A stretch of DNA of 64,000 nt from Cyanoderma ruficeps (Eukaryota; Chordata; Aves; Passeriformes; Timaliidae), in contig VZDJ01000223.1 of assembly GCA_008694505.1 (NCBI GenBank), forward strand, positions 6,113,679-6,177,678, read 5' to 3'. Below, piece after piece: positions 1 to 12,200 of this stretch. Every line of letters starts with the position of its first letter. The stretch's first letter is position 1. The notes beneath the pieces are model-generated. The model searched no databases and was not told the DNA's origin. It was given only the letters and a program-made list of their open reading frames with translations. A program made the position numbers and the translations under genes.

Positions 1-3000
1 ATATTCACTTTTTGATGCAGTGGCAAAGACAGGGGGAGTGGGGGGGAGAGAAAGAGAAAGAAAGGGGAAAAAAACATAAGAGACATTCAGTCGACTCCCT
101 TAGTATCAGCAAATATAGTAATTCTTATGTGGAGTGACCTGGCTAATAATGCCAAATGTTAACTTCATCTTTGAGAATTTTAGTATTTGTTTCTGGAAGA
201 CAGTGCAGGGCTGTCAGTTCCAGCAGGCAGAGGGTAAGGTGTGAAGGTTGCCAGCAGTGGGTCGGTGTGTTTCCTTGCTGTGGCTGGTCTGGTTTAGATT
301 GGTGCTGAGATGCTGATGAAGTGGGAAACAGGATCTTCACTGTTTCCCATTTCTAGTATGTTTGAAGCATTGCATTTGAAATAGTTTTCTTTTCCAAGAT
401 TATCTGGATAAAGCACAAAATATCATCTCACCTACCTCTGCAGGTTTCGCATTTAACAACTGTTATGAAAGGTTAATAATACGCTCTAAGCTGCCTGTTA
501 ACATGAAGGATTATTAGGATAACAGGAAGTTCCTTGCTCCGAAAGTTGTGATGTATTTACCATTTCATCTCTCCAAGTGCTCAATTGTGGTCCCCAATGC
601 TGGCTGAGTACAGCAGTGACCAAAACCCTTAGCCACCAGATCGTGTTATTGAGAAATTAGTAAGTGATAATTACATGTTAACTGTTTCAATGGTACTATG
701 TTTATTTTGTAGGTGGAAAGAGATGAAGCTTCCTGGGCTGCTGGATCACTGTGCAGCTGTCAGCTGTGCCCTTTTCTCCACGGACTTACTAAGAATGTGT
801 AAAATGTGTTGGTGGCCCTGGAGAGAGCTAATCTGTATGAACATTAGTTATAAAAAGAGAATGGCTATTTGAGATACCAGTTGCACCTGGTGAAGGAATG
901 GAGAGCCTGTTTGTGGTCTTTGTGACTACAGAAGCAAGGTTAGAGGTTAAATTTAAGGTTTCTTGCATGCAAATAATAAGAATAGAGAATTAAGGAGGAT
1001 GTGATTCCTGTATACTTTCTCCAAAGGACTTCATTTCTATCTGTATTTTTAAATTCAAATCCTCTCAGTTCCACCTTCAGAGATCACTTGAGTCTAGCTG
1101 CCTGTATTTTAGCAGCAAGATATAATCTGGTTCAGCTTTACCTATAATTGTTAAGTGGTGTCTAGAACAAGACTTCTCTCTGCCTCTTAGTGATTTGGGT
1201 TAGTGCTGCTGATAATTCTGGACATAGATTGCTGGAAAATGAATGAAGAGGAAGCACTTAAGTTACTTAAACGAGTTCAGATCAGTGAACTTAGCTGTGA
1301 AGCACTCAGGCTGCTGCACTCGTGTTCAGTTGCCAGAATCTTGTTAACAAGCAACACAGGTGTCTGTTCATGGAATGCCTGTAGAGCTTTTCTGCCCTAA
1401 GCTCTAGTTTTATTTTCACTGTGTATAATTACCATCAGTAATTAGTTACAGGAAGGAAAAAAATCCAGTTAAACGGTCTTTTCAAATGACAGTTGATTGG
1501 TGGCCTGAGTACTCCCAGAGCAGGTAGCTGTGCTCTGCACCAGAGTTAGTGTACAGGGGAAAGGCCCAGTCCAGATTTTTGTCTCCTGCAGATGTTGTGG
1601 GCAGATGAATATTGATTAGAATTGCACTGGAGATGAACTCTGTAGTTCCATGGCAGTCATGGTGTTGGGTTTTATTTGAAGTCTCCTCCATGGATCAGTG
1701 ATCCATGGAGAGCTGGGTTTCCATGGTACAGTAATACCATGTTTTCCATTTTCCTTGTTTCCTCCCTGCACTACATGTGCATCTGCACAATTTGTAGATG
1801 TAATAAAGCAGAGTGGCCACGGGGGCCCTTTTGGTCGGTCCCTTTGATAGCTTCTTGCCCTGGCACTTGGTGTGTCTGTCAGTTCACAGGAAACTGTTCT
1901 CTTTTCAATAGGCCTGTCATGCCTCGTTCCCTTCCTCCCATTTTTTTTCAACAAAGCAAAACGGAGCTTTGTACCATCTGAATGAACTTCAGAGTGGCTA
2001 GAAAGGGCACCCTGGGTTCCTGGCACTTGTCATTGTCTCCCTAGCTGGCCAGCATTTCCCTTCAGGTCTAATTACTTCCAAATGTTCACAGATGCTTTGA
2101 AGAAACTTGGAGGGAGGGGGAGGCATGAAAGAAAGGTGGAAGAGGAAGGAGATTCAAAGCAGGAGTGCAGAATGCTTTAGCAAAAAAGGTGATTGATTTC
2201 TTATATGACACCCAAATGTAAACAGGGAATGTGTGTGGCCACTGGCAGTGGGAATGTGAGAGCACTGTGTACAGCTCCTGTACTAAATCGTCCCTGTGGA
2301 AAGCAAACCCTTCTACCACTTGAGAGGCTATAAAAGACATACCACAGCAAACCAAAAAACCAGTCAAAAATGTTTAAAGTTTATTACTGTTTAGTGGGTT
2401 AAGTGTGGGCTGAACCTACGCTGCATAGGACTGTTGGTATCTTGGTTTAGGTGCTGTGTCAGGCTCATTCATGTCATGCAAATCAAGAGGTGGATGGTAG
2501 CAAGAGCTGCCTTGCTGAATTTATACAGGATATACTGTGAGGAAGCCAGGACCCATTGCTAATGATTGGTGGTGAAATACTTGTGCTGGTGTTTTTTGTT
2601 TCCAGGATTAGAATATGCAGAAGCAGTGTGGTTGGGAAGAAGTTGCAGTGTGCCTTCAGATGTGCCAGTCCTTATTTTTTGAAGAGCACAGGTGACATCA
2701 AATAGTATAATCTGCTTAACTGATGTGCTTGGCTGTTTTAATTATGTCAGGTTTTGTAAAGGATTAGCACCAAAAGTATCCCCTGCAAGCACCTGACATG
2801 AGAAAACAAGTTTAGGGACACAAGTAGCAATATCAGTGTTCCTGGGGCAGTTTCATGGGTTGAGTGTAGGGATTTTACATTGCTCTCTGTCTTCCCTCAG
2901 ACAGTTCTGCCCATGCTTGTCCCTTGTGTAACTTAGCCGTGCCTCAAGCCCAGTTGAACCACAAGAATGAAAAATTGCAACCTTCAGTAGCTAGAGAAGA

Positions 3001-4190
3001 GGTCTTTTTCCCCTTCCCTATACAAAGAGTTACTTTTAGCTGCTGCTGCTATTCAATTGCTGCTTTATTGTGGATGTCCACATTGGCAGCTCTCTTCTCT
3101 GTGTGTCAGGGAAGTGAACTTGAGCTTTTTTAGGGCAGCAACTTTGGGACTGCTGTTTCAGTAGGAGTCAGAGATGAAATTTGAAATCTGGAAAAGGCAG
3201 GGAAGTAGGAGTGAATTCTTTAAGGGGGACAGGACACCTCCACATTTAAAATGGTGGGCTCTTCACTAAAGTACTTGCTATAAGGATTCCTGCTGTGCCA
3301 AACAACAGTACCTGCAGATACCTGATGAACTGGTTTTGTTTCAGTATTACTTCTGCTATAGTAGCTGAACTCATCCCCAGGGTTTTAGGGCATTCAAAGG
3401 TAGTATCATTTGCTTTGGGGGGGGGGGTTTGTCAGGTTTTTTCGGGTTGGTTTTTTTTTTTTTGCTATTGCCTTTTTTTTTACCAAGGGTTGTGGGGCTG
3501 AAGGTTGAATTAGGTCAGTTCCTTCATTGCATGTGTTGTACAGCTGAACAGTTGTCTTGGCTGAGAAGCTGCAGGACTGCTGAAGCTGGTACTGTCACCA
3601 GAATGTACTAAAATTGCAGTTTTTGTGAGGTTTCCAAGTGCTTGGTGTCTTGAGGGATGACCCTGATAGCTCCTAGCTCAAAGTGCAGTGACCTACTGAG
3701 CCTCTGCCTGTCACAGCCTTCCCTGAGAAAAGGAGTGCTCGCTGTTGCTGATCCTGCAGCGAGGCAGCTCCGTGCAGGCAGCCATGCATTCCCCAGCAGA
3801 GCCACTTGGGTTGTGTTGGTCCTGCCCACATGTGTAAGGTTTCTTATTTCACAGTGGCCCCCCCGCTGCCAGAGGGGCCAGGCTGTCCCGTGATGTGGGA
3901 TTCTCACACATGCTGTTTGTTATTTTGTCCTTTTTTTTCCTTTCCTCCTACAAAGATTTAGGGAAGAGGGTGGGTGAGGGGAGAACTGCGAGTCTTTGAA
4001 GCAACTTGACTTTTGATGATGAATTGCAGCAAAGAGCCTACACAAGGAAGGGAGACTTGTTTTTAACTTACTGATGTTTCTTTGTGAGAACAAATTTATA
4101 GCAGAGGGGGAGCAGCCTCTGAGGAGAATATTGGATGGTTAAAAGGTTTCAAGCATTCTTTGATGTCGAGGCCCTGGAGAAATACTGGAA
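1..4190. other. no supported gene; intergenic or 3' flank of CENPX
   Basis: No stretch here reads as a conserved exon on either strand; the open frames are short and have no recognisable product. In human the neighbour beyond CENPX is ASPSCR1, transcribed towards CENPX. I looked for its last coding exon (a Lys-Trp-Leu-Lys type ending) and did not find it, so this may be ASPSCR1 3' UTR or intron, or plain intergenic DNA. Visible details are an 11-G run at 3417-3427 followed by T-rich DNA, a forward AATAAA at 1802-1807, and a GA/A-rich stretch at 40-75. Confidence 0.5.
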
Positions 4191-4194
4191 GGTA

Positions 4195-4728
4195 GTGAGA
4201 ACAGACACTGTTTATTTATAAAATAAAGATCAGTTACCTGCTCCTGGCAAGAGCCTGTGACTAAGCTCCTGTTAATGACCTATTCATCAGAAAGGCTTGG
4301 AGCTGCACCTGGAGTTGCTGTTACAGTCGCCTGCTTGAGGCAGAGAGCCTGAGAGCTGGATGGTATTTCCAGCCATTAAGTTTTTCCATGCATCTCTGTG
4401 AAGCAGCGTCTCTTTCTCATGTTAGCTGAGAAAGCAACAGCATCTTACCATGTTGTGAAATACAGGCCTCTGTTACAGGAGTAAGGCAGCAAGATGGAAA
4501 CCAGTTGTGCACTGAGCTGAACAAAATAAGCCTGTGGCAGCTTCTCAAAAATAGTATCTGACAGCATTGCTGCTTTGGGCTGTGTTGTGCTTGGTAAAGG
4601 AGAGAGGGAACAAAAGCAAAATGGCAGAGAAGAAAAGGTTGAGACAGTTTGTCCCAGAGTTTCTCTGAGGCTGAGACACGTGTTAGGTCGGGACTGTCTG
4701 CTGATAGGTGACGTGCTTCAGGAGACCT
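4195..4728 (-). other. CENPX: CENPX 3' untranslated region (predicted)
   Basis: This runs from the CENPX stop codon to just past the first minus-strand AATAAA. No open frame with a known product lies in it. The boundary is inferred from the signal only. Confidence 0.5.
4211..4227. terminator. palindromic poly(A) signal, CENPX 3' end
   Basis: On the minus strand AATAAA lies at 4216-4211; it is the first such hexamer after the CENPX stop, giving a 3' UTR of roughly 0.5 kb. On the plus strand AATAAA lies at 4221-4226, so the block reads as a poly(A) signal in both directions. A plus-strand transcript arriving from the left (ASPSCR1 in other vertebrates) could use the second signal. Use on either strand is inferred, not shown. 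Confidence 0.5.
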
Positions 4729-5520
4729 CTAGAAATCCAGAAGCTGTAAGGGAAGAGCAGCAAGCAAGTCAGGACAGAGGCTGGGTTCTCAACACAGCTC
4801 CCAAAAGGATGAGGATTAGGCTGTTTCAGCTCACATCCATATCCTGCTCCCATGCAGTTCAGGCCCACAGCTACATACCAGCTGCGGTAACACTTTCTCC
4901 AGCTGCTCAGTATCCACCTTCTCCAGGTCCTCTGCCTGAGCCTGCCGAGCTGCCCGTGCGGCCGCTTCTGCAGCCCAAGTGAAAGAAAGGGAAAGGGCAG
5001 TGAGGGGTCTGGGAGTTGTCACCTGGGGCGTCTCGTCCGGGGCGCCGGGCTGCTGTCCTGAACGGGAGGAAGGTGGCCCAGCGCCCCGGACGAGTCGGAG
5101 AAGCCGGACTGCAGCTGTGCGGGAGGCAGCCGAGCTGACGCAGGACGGTCGGCCCGGTGCTCGCGGACGAGTCGGGAGCCCATCGCTCTAAGGCTGGGGT
5201 GGCCCTACGCGCTCACCTCGGACGAAGACCTTCAGCAGCTCGGCCATCAGCAGTTGCGCGTCGGCGTTAACTGCAACGACAGGGCGCTTAGGGGAGGCGG
5301 GAGCTCGACCCGAACCGCCCGGACCCGCCCGCCGCCGCCTCTGTACCTCGGGTCCTCGCGTCTCGGAAATGGAGGTGGAGAAGCCGATCCACGGTGTTCT
5401 GCGCGGAGAGAGGAACGGATGAGCGGGGCCGAGGCCGCGCCCGCCGCTCGGGGCAGCCCCCCGCGCCCGAAGCGGTCGTACCTTCCTGAAGCCGCCGGCG
5501 CGGCCGCCCCGCTCCTCCAT
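4729..5520 (-). CDS. CENPX: centromere protein X (MHF2/STRA13), 5 coding exons, complete
   Basis: Small histone-fold protein that pairs with CENPS. The pair acts in the CENP-T-W-S-X complex at kinetochores and as MHF1/2 with FANCM at stalled forks. Exons on the minus strand: 5520-5482, 5398-5347, 5270-5217, 4967-4879 and 4743-4729. All junctions are GT-AG and phases agree, giving 82 residues (human 81). The sequence shows the family blocks RLLHLHF (about residues 18-24), LLMAELLKVFV (37-47), RQAQAED and QLEKVLPQLLLDF at the C terminus. The last exon is only 15 nt: four codons plus the stop. The ATG has G at -3 and +4. Only the N-terminal dozen residues diverge freely, as is usual in this family. 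It shares its promoter with LRRC45, head to head. Identity is secure. Confidence 0.95.
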
Positions 5521-6200
5521 GGCCCGCGCGCTGCCGGGCCCGCCTCCCGGGGGCGCGCGCCGGGCGGGAACGCGCGCGGCCCGGGAGCAGTTCCGGGGGG
5601 AACGCGCGCGGCCGGGATCAGTTCCGGGGGGAACGCGCGCGGCCGGGAGCAGTTCCGGGGGGAACACGCGCGGCCGGGAGCAGTTCCGGCGGGCCCGCCG
5701 TCATGGAGCAGTTCGGGCACGACTACGCGCGGCTTTGCGCGGCCGCGGGCGCTGCCCCGCAGGAGGCCGTGCTGCGGCGCCTGCGGGAGCACGACGGGGC
5801 GCGGGGCCGCCTGGACTTGGCGGCGCAGAGCCTCTCGCTGCAGACGTGCAGCGCCCTGGGCCGGCTGCTGCACGGTGCTGCGCCCTTGGCTGCGCTGGCG
5901 CTCGGCGACTGCGGCTTGAGCGAGGAAGGTGCGCCCGGGGCCTGCGGCGGGTGCCCGGAGCCGGGGCGGCGAGGCCGGGCCGGCGGACCCGCTCTCCCTC
6001 CGGCGGCGGGCGAGGCGCGGCGCTGGGGCGGGAGGTCGCTCGTAATTGAGGCCGGCGAAGGTCCCCAGTCCGTGACCGTGCGGGGGGTCACGCACCCCTC
6101 GGTTCTCCCTCCGACGGCGAGGGCAGCTCTGCTTTTGTTGGCCGTGGACAGACGGGACAGTGCGGCTGGTGGAAGCGGCCGGCAGTGAGCGGGCTCCGTG
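5000..6200. promoter_or_regulatory. CpG-rich bidirectional promoter of CENPX and LRRC45
   Basis: CpG density jumps sharply here compared with flanking DNA and covers the first three CENPX exons, the 182-bp gap between the two ATGs, and LRRC45 exon 1. There is no clear TATA box in the gap, as expected for a CpG-island promoter. The gap is largely filled by a tandem repeat. Transcription start sites cannot be placed from sequence alone. Confidence 0.8.
5568..5692. repeat. GC-rich minisatellite, four units of 31-32 bp
   Basis: Four tandem units start at 5568, 5600, 5631 and 5662. Each begins GAAC[GA]CGCGCGGCC and ends in a CAGTTCCGG[GC]GG-like block. Units 2 to 4 are 31 bp and unit 1 is 32 bp; they differ at only a few bases. 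The array ends 10 bp before the LRRC45 start codon and begins 47 bp upstream of the CENPX start, so it must lie in promoter or 5' UTR sequence of one or both genes. Copy number is probably variable between individuals. Confidence 0.9.
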
Positions 6201-9200
6201 GGCAGCCCATCCGTGTCCGCAGAGCCTGTCTAGACGTGGGTTTTTTTCAGGGATGAGTTAGGTAGATGCACAAACTGAAATGTCGTTCTCTGCTCGGACA
6301 TCTTTTTGAGAATGTGTAAAGTCTTCTGCCCTGAAAGCTCAGGCTCATGCTTTCCAGCAGCAGTGGCAGTTTACCAAGGAATTTGTTTATCGGAGCCACG
6401 TCTCCTGAAACAGGATGATATGCTGCCGGTTTAGGCAGAGGGTTTTGCAGATGAAATAAACAGCTCTTTTTTTCTGCTCAGGTGTAAGACTTCTGTTGCA
6501 TGGTCTTTGCTCCAACACCACAGTCAAATCTTTGGATCTGAAGGTGAGTCTGTTCGAATAGGATTAAGAGTGTTCTATGGTGGAGAAGGAAAAAGGAGCA
6601 CAGGCTTAATCAGAAATAGAACTGGACAGTCCTGGTGCAGGATTGTTCAACAAGATGCATCCTTCTGTGAGGTTTTTGTTCTCAAGTGACTCATTCCGTG
6701 ACTCGTTAACACCATGTTACAATTTTCTGAAGTTACTTTGCTGATTATCCGTTTTTATTCAGTTACTCTATTTTGATAGGAAGTTATTGCTATATATCTT
6801 TTCTCAGTTGCTGCTTGGGCAGATGCAGCATATGTAGGGGTTTTTGGGGGGATTTCTGTATTGATCAGTGCGCTACTAGCTGTTCCACTTGTGTTTCTGT
6901 CTTTTGACTAGCCTGGGCTTTGAACTAAGCATCTGCCTTCAGATCTGATTGTCTCTCTACTGAGAGTGACTTTCTGTCTGTACAGCTGTTCCTTGAATTT
7001 ACAGTCACAAACTGCATCATAACTTTCTTTTTCATTTGTGCTACTGTTAACAGAGCCCTTCTTAATGAAGTGTGGTAAAATAGTTATGCTTATCTAGAAT
7101 TGCCTTTTTCTGTCCCATTGTGGCCCATGCTGATCCTGTGCTATTTTGTGATTTTTGGAAATTCTCAGTCATGGTGCCCTCATAAGAGCAGTATGGATCC
7201 ACTGTTCCTCCAGGGTTTTTTGTTTTGTGGAAGGCAGACTGACTGATAGCTGAAACAAATGTTGATTGGACCATCTTTGCCCAGCTGAAATTGGCATTAC
7301 AGCTGGGATGCATCTGGTGGTGTTTGTGGTCTAGGTGGATTGGGGCAGGCTTAGCCTACTGATCACCTGGGGCTTCTGTTTCAGGGAAATAACCTGCGAA
7401 GCATGGGAGCTGAGGCTTTGGGAAAACTTCTTAGGCAGAACAAATCCATCAGGAGGTAAAAAAATGTATCTACCTTTCTTTGTGCTATTCTTGCCAGATG
7501 GAGCACATTTGGAAAGGGTTGAAGGTGTTTTTTTTGGGGTAGGAGGAATGCCAAATGGTGCAGTTTCATGTGAGGGGTGGGACAGGCAAAGGCATGAAAA
7601 CTGGAGGTGCTCTGTTGGAGGATGCTGGGCCCTGGCAGCATTCTGCCTCCTGAAACCGAGTCCACTCGTGGAGCTGGGTGTTTGACCGGGTGTACCGTGA
7701 TCCACGTGTCAGTCAAGTTCACACAGCTGTCCGTTCACTCCACAAACACCAATCCTGTCTGCCTTCCCCAGCCTAACCTTAGAGTGGAACAGCCTCGGCA
7801 TGTGGGAGGAGGGCTTCTCCTTTTTCTGCCAAGGACTGAGAGCAAACAACGCTCTTCAGCGTCTGGATCTGCGCAATAACCAGATTAACCATCAAGGGGC
7901 TGGAGAGCTGGCCGTGGCACTGACACACAATACCAGCCTTCAGAAGCTGGGTAAGAGTTCTTTGCCCACATATACATATATATGCTTGCAAGTACACATA
8001 TATCTTCATGTTTTTTGCCTCAATTTCTTCCAACTGGTTGGTTTCATTCCCAATTCTTGTCAATCTGAAGTGCTTTGCTGGCTTTGTGCAGGGAGAGGTC
8101 ACAACCCCATGACCTTTGGAGAGTGGTAACTGAAATTGGAATCTCTGGGACCAAACCTGCAGATGAAAAATTGTGTACTTGGAGCAGAACAGTTTTTAGT
8201 GGAGGAGGAAATGTTTTCACTCCTGTTTGTGGTTGCTGTTGGCCTGCCTCATGACAGACTCTTAAATCACACTCACTTTGTCCTTATATGGAATTTTACT
8301 GGAATTTCCTTCAGGAGAATGTGGCTTTTGTTGCCTATTCTATCTGTGAAAGTAAGGCTTGTGAGAGCCAAATGCGAGATGCAGGCTTGTGTAGAATTTC
8401 AACTGTCATGGCTTCCTGCAGTTTACTAAACATTTAGCCTTACCTTTTCTGTTTTGTCACTTTCTCTCCCTATCTTTCCTCTTGAAGGGGGTAACCTCTG
8501 TTTGTGGTAAGACCATCTGGGATTAGTTAACTGTGCTTGTAGATATATAAAAGAGCATGAGTTCTCTTGAGCCCTGTGTTTTTCAGCAGATATGTGACTA
8601 CCATGGTGAAAGTTTGCTTTCTGTGCAGATTTGCGGTGGAATAACATTGGGCTTCTGGGTGGTCGAGCTTTGCTGAGCTGCTTGCACAGCAACAAGACCC
8701 TGAAGAGGCTTGAGCTGGCAGGGAACAATGTTCCTGGTGACATTCTGAAAGCTGTGGGTAAGTATGATGTGTGTGCAGTAATGAATCACTTAACTCCTTT
8801 CCCAGTTCAGCAGTTGGGGGATTATAGGGCACTTCCTGCTACAGAAGAGACCTAAGCCTCTTTCCTTCCCTTTTTCAATAGCATTTCCACAGTGCCCTAT
8901 GTCATCTCTTCCTGCCCTTTAGTGAGGGCTAGTCAAGTTGGAAGTTTTACCAGCAAAAGCAAAAAAATAATTAGGACTGAGTTATTAGAGATTGCTGTGC
9001 CATGTGAATGTGGGAGAGCTTGAGACTTTTGCTCATAGTTTGTCTCTGATGAGCCAAGTTTTGATGTGGCTTACACAGCACATCCTGTGACATTGTCCTG
9101 CCCGCAACAGAGTTGAACAGCTTTCCTGAGGCTGGGGTGTTGATTACCCTACACACGCTGCTTTCTTTGATCCCATCTCACCTTGTGATGTAAGGTGGGA

Positions 9201-12200
9201 CTCTCTCTACATGGGCCAGCCTGAGAAGGACAACTGTCCTGGTGCTTCTGATAGCCTGTGGTCATCCTGAGTGCTCTTCCAGCAATGCTTGCTATTCTGT
9301 TGCTTTAGAAACTTGTGCATGTTCTCCTGCTCTCTCTGCATCAGAACAAGCCTTGGATCACAACCAAGACCGTGAGGTTATCCTGAGTGAGGCCCAGAAT
9401 CAAGTGAACATCCTCAGCAAGGAGGTTTTGAGTCTGAAGGATGAAAAGAACAAGCAGGTCAGGAGATGCTGGCAGTTCAAATGGGGTAACTGGAATCCTT
9501 TGCTTTCCTTCGAGGTCCCCACAGAACACTCAGTGACAGTATTACTGTGTGCCTGAAGTTGCATGTACATTTTTATGGGCAGGCACACAGCATGGTATAG
9601 TGCATTGAGTCCATCCTCTGAGTTAAGTTGCCTGGCAATCAAGTGGCAGTATGAGTATGGACACAATCCCTCCTGAACATATTCAGTCTGGATTCTGGAG
9701 GGGTTTTGGTTATTTGTGCTTTTATTTCTTCTATTGCAATTGGTTTGATATTTTCCATATGGTGTAAACCTAGAGATCTGTTTTTCCATCTGACACCTCA
9801 GGATGCAGAGTCCCTATAGCTGACGACCCTATTCAGATATGCTAATAAAACAATCAAACCTCCACTTTGCTTCCGGTAGAGTGGCTTGACATGTCTTCAG
9901 CTGTCACTGGGAAGAGAAGGATGAGAAATGTAAAGGTATGTAGCTGATGGAGTTCATTTTCTCACTGAATTTTGTCTTGCTCACAGTTCATGGATTTTGT
10001 GGATACTGTAGACAAGCAGAAAGAAGAAAGAGCCAGGAGTGAGAAGTGAGTTACATTTCTAAATGTTTTCTGCTCTTTGATGGCAGAATTGAGCACTCTC
10101 TATTTTCTGGCAGAAATTACCCACCTTTTTTTTTTCTCTCCCAAATGCAGAATGTCTGCAGCACGAGTCAGCCAGCTGCAGGAAGCATTGGATGAGCAGT
10201 ACTCCATTATGAATTCACTGAAAACCAAGTATGGAGGAGGAAAACCCTTGTCTTCCCAGTGTTTGTGCCTTATAAGCAGTGCTGAGCAGAGCTTCTGAGA
10301 AGGGGGATAATCTTGTAGGGTAGCTGGATTACTATTTTGGTTAGTTCTGCAGTAATATCCAGAAATTACAGTCAGATCAAGCCTTTGAGTTTGCCACACT
10401 AGATACTTAGCCTGCTTTTAAGTAAGATTACAGTGCATTGGTGTAAGGGCAAGTGAATTACAGAAGGTGGGAAGAAAAAAAAAGGATTGTGCAGGTGGGA
10501 TCGAGGCATGTTCCTTGCATGGTTTATAGTCTGGTAGGAATTTCTACCTGATTTCCCTGGCAGCTGACAGTGTTCTCTGGGAACCGCTGCAGGTATAGAG
10601 GAGCCTGGTTTGGAAACAGGAAGAGGAACAAAAGAAGTCTTCCTGAACAAAATAAAAAAACCAGAAGTGTTCGGTTATGTAGAGCCATATGCACATGGCT
10701 GTGGTTTGACTTCAAACACTGCTGAGCCTGCCTAGTTTAGTTCTGCCAGGTAAAGGCAGTGTTACTATGCCATGCAGTGATGTGGACATGTCCCTCTTGG
10801 ACAGGACAAGCAAATTGCTTCTGCTACCCACGTTTAAAATCCTGCCTCTAATTTTAAACAGCTTTGCAGTGATATAAAATAGCCAGCTTTGTTCTGTGGG
10901 AGCAGGCAAATCATGGGTGGGGAAAATGGCTCCTGGAAGACAATGGAGAGCAAATGCAATGGGCACCAGAACACTGGGCCCTCAGAAGTCCCGGGTCACT
11001 GCAGATGCTGCTGCGTAGAGAGACTAGTGGTGTCCTTTTCCCAAAAGCAAAAAATACCTCATTTAGGTAGCCTGATTTCATCTGCTGCAAGATGGACATT
11101 AGCACCTTGTACCAGATGGCATAGAGAGCTTACTGCAGTGTCTGCCTTGGAAGAGACTCCATAAAGTGCTTTTCTTTATAGGCTGCAGATGACTGAAGCT
11201 GCCCTGGCTCTGTCGGAGCAGAAGGTACGCAACTTGGGAGAGCTGCTGAATGCCATGAAACAGGAACAAAACTGCGTGGCTGAGTGCCATGTCAGGGAGC
11301 TACAGCAACAAAAGCAGGTGAGCTGGATAAGTCCTAGTTATGTTTGAGAGCAGGGCTATATTGTGTAGATTGGGGGATGCTGGATGCAGTAGAGAAACGT
11401 GATTTTTACCATGACTGGTTTAACTAAAGCCACCATAACAAAAATTCTGTGTAAATTAGATAGATAGTTGCCAGGTATGAAGAGCAGCCCTGGTGTTTAC
11501 AGTGTAGGTTGGATTTAGGTGGGTGTGATGTTGGTTGGCATAGGTTGGTAGTGCAAGACCTAGGGGGAGTACAGGTTTTTAATTTTGATTCTGTTTGCAG
11601 GAAAGTGCTGATCGGGAAGGCAGGCTTTTGCATGACTTGTCTGCTGCCAGTGAGAAAAATCTGCTGCTGAGAAACCAGGTAGGAAACCAAGTCCAAGTCT
11701 GAGAAGTGGCACTTGAATGTGTATAACATCTGCTCCATATATATGGTCTCTACTTTGGTCCTTGGTTGGGTGTCTCTTCACTGTCCTGTACAGCCAACTT
11801 CCTGTGCTAATAGGAAAATAAAAACCTTTGTGATGGTAATTTTCTTACGTAGGTGGATGAGTTGGAGAGGAAGTGCAAAGTTCAGCAGGATCAGCTGTTC
11901 CAGGTAAAACAGGACTTGACCAACACAACAGCAGAGCTGAAGCTGCGGGCTGTGGAGGCTGAAGGTGAGTGGAGGAGGAGAAACAGCTTGTGGACACCTG
12001 TGGTTGGACGATTGGTCCTGGGTCAACAGCACAGGCGGCGAGGAGAAAGGGGTGGCAGAGTGTGAAAAAGTATGAATACAGCTGTGTGGCAGGAATGCCA
12101 GAATTGTGATATACCTGCTTTTAATCTGCAGAACGTCTGGAAACGGAGAAGAGGAGATATAAACAAAGCCTTGAAGATATGGAATCCCTTCGGATAAAAG

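Noticed and set aside
693..860. exon-like stretch after TTTTGTAG that might be the last ASPSCR1 exon
   Set aside because: None of the three frames gives the conserved ASPSCR1 ending, and stops come early.
5247..6095. 282-codon minus-strand open frame over the CENPX/LRRC45 promoter
   Set aside because: It is low-complexity and includes the minisatellite. It conflicts with the well-supported CENPX exons and LRRC45 exon 1.
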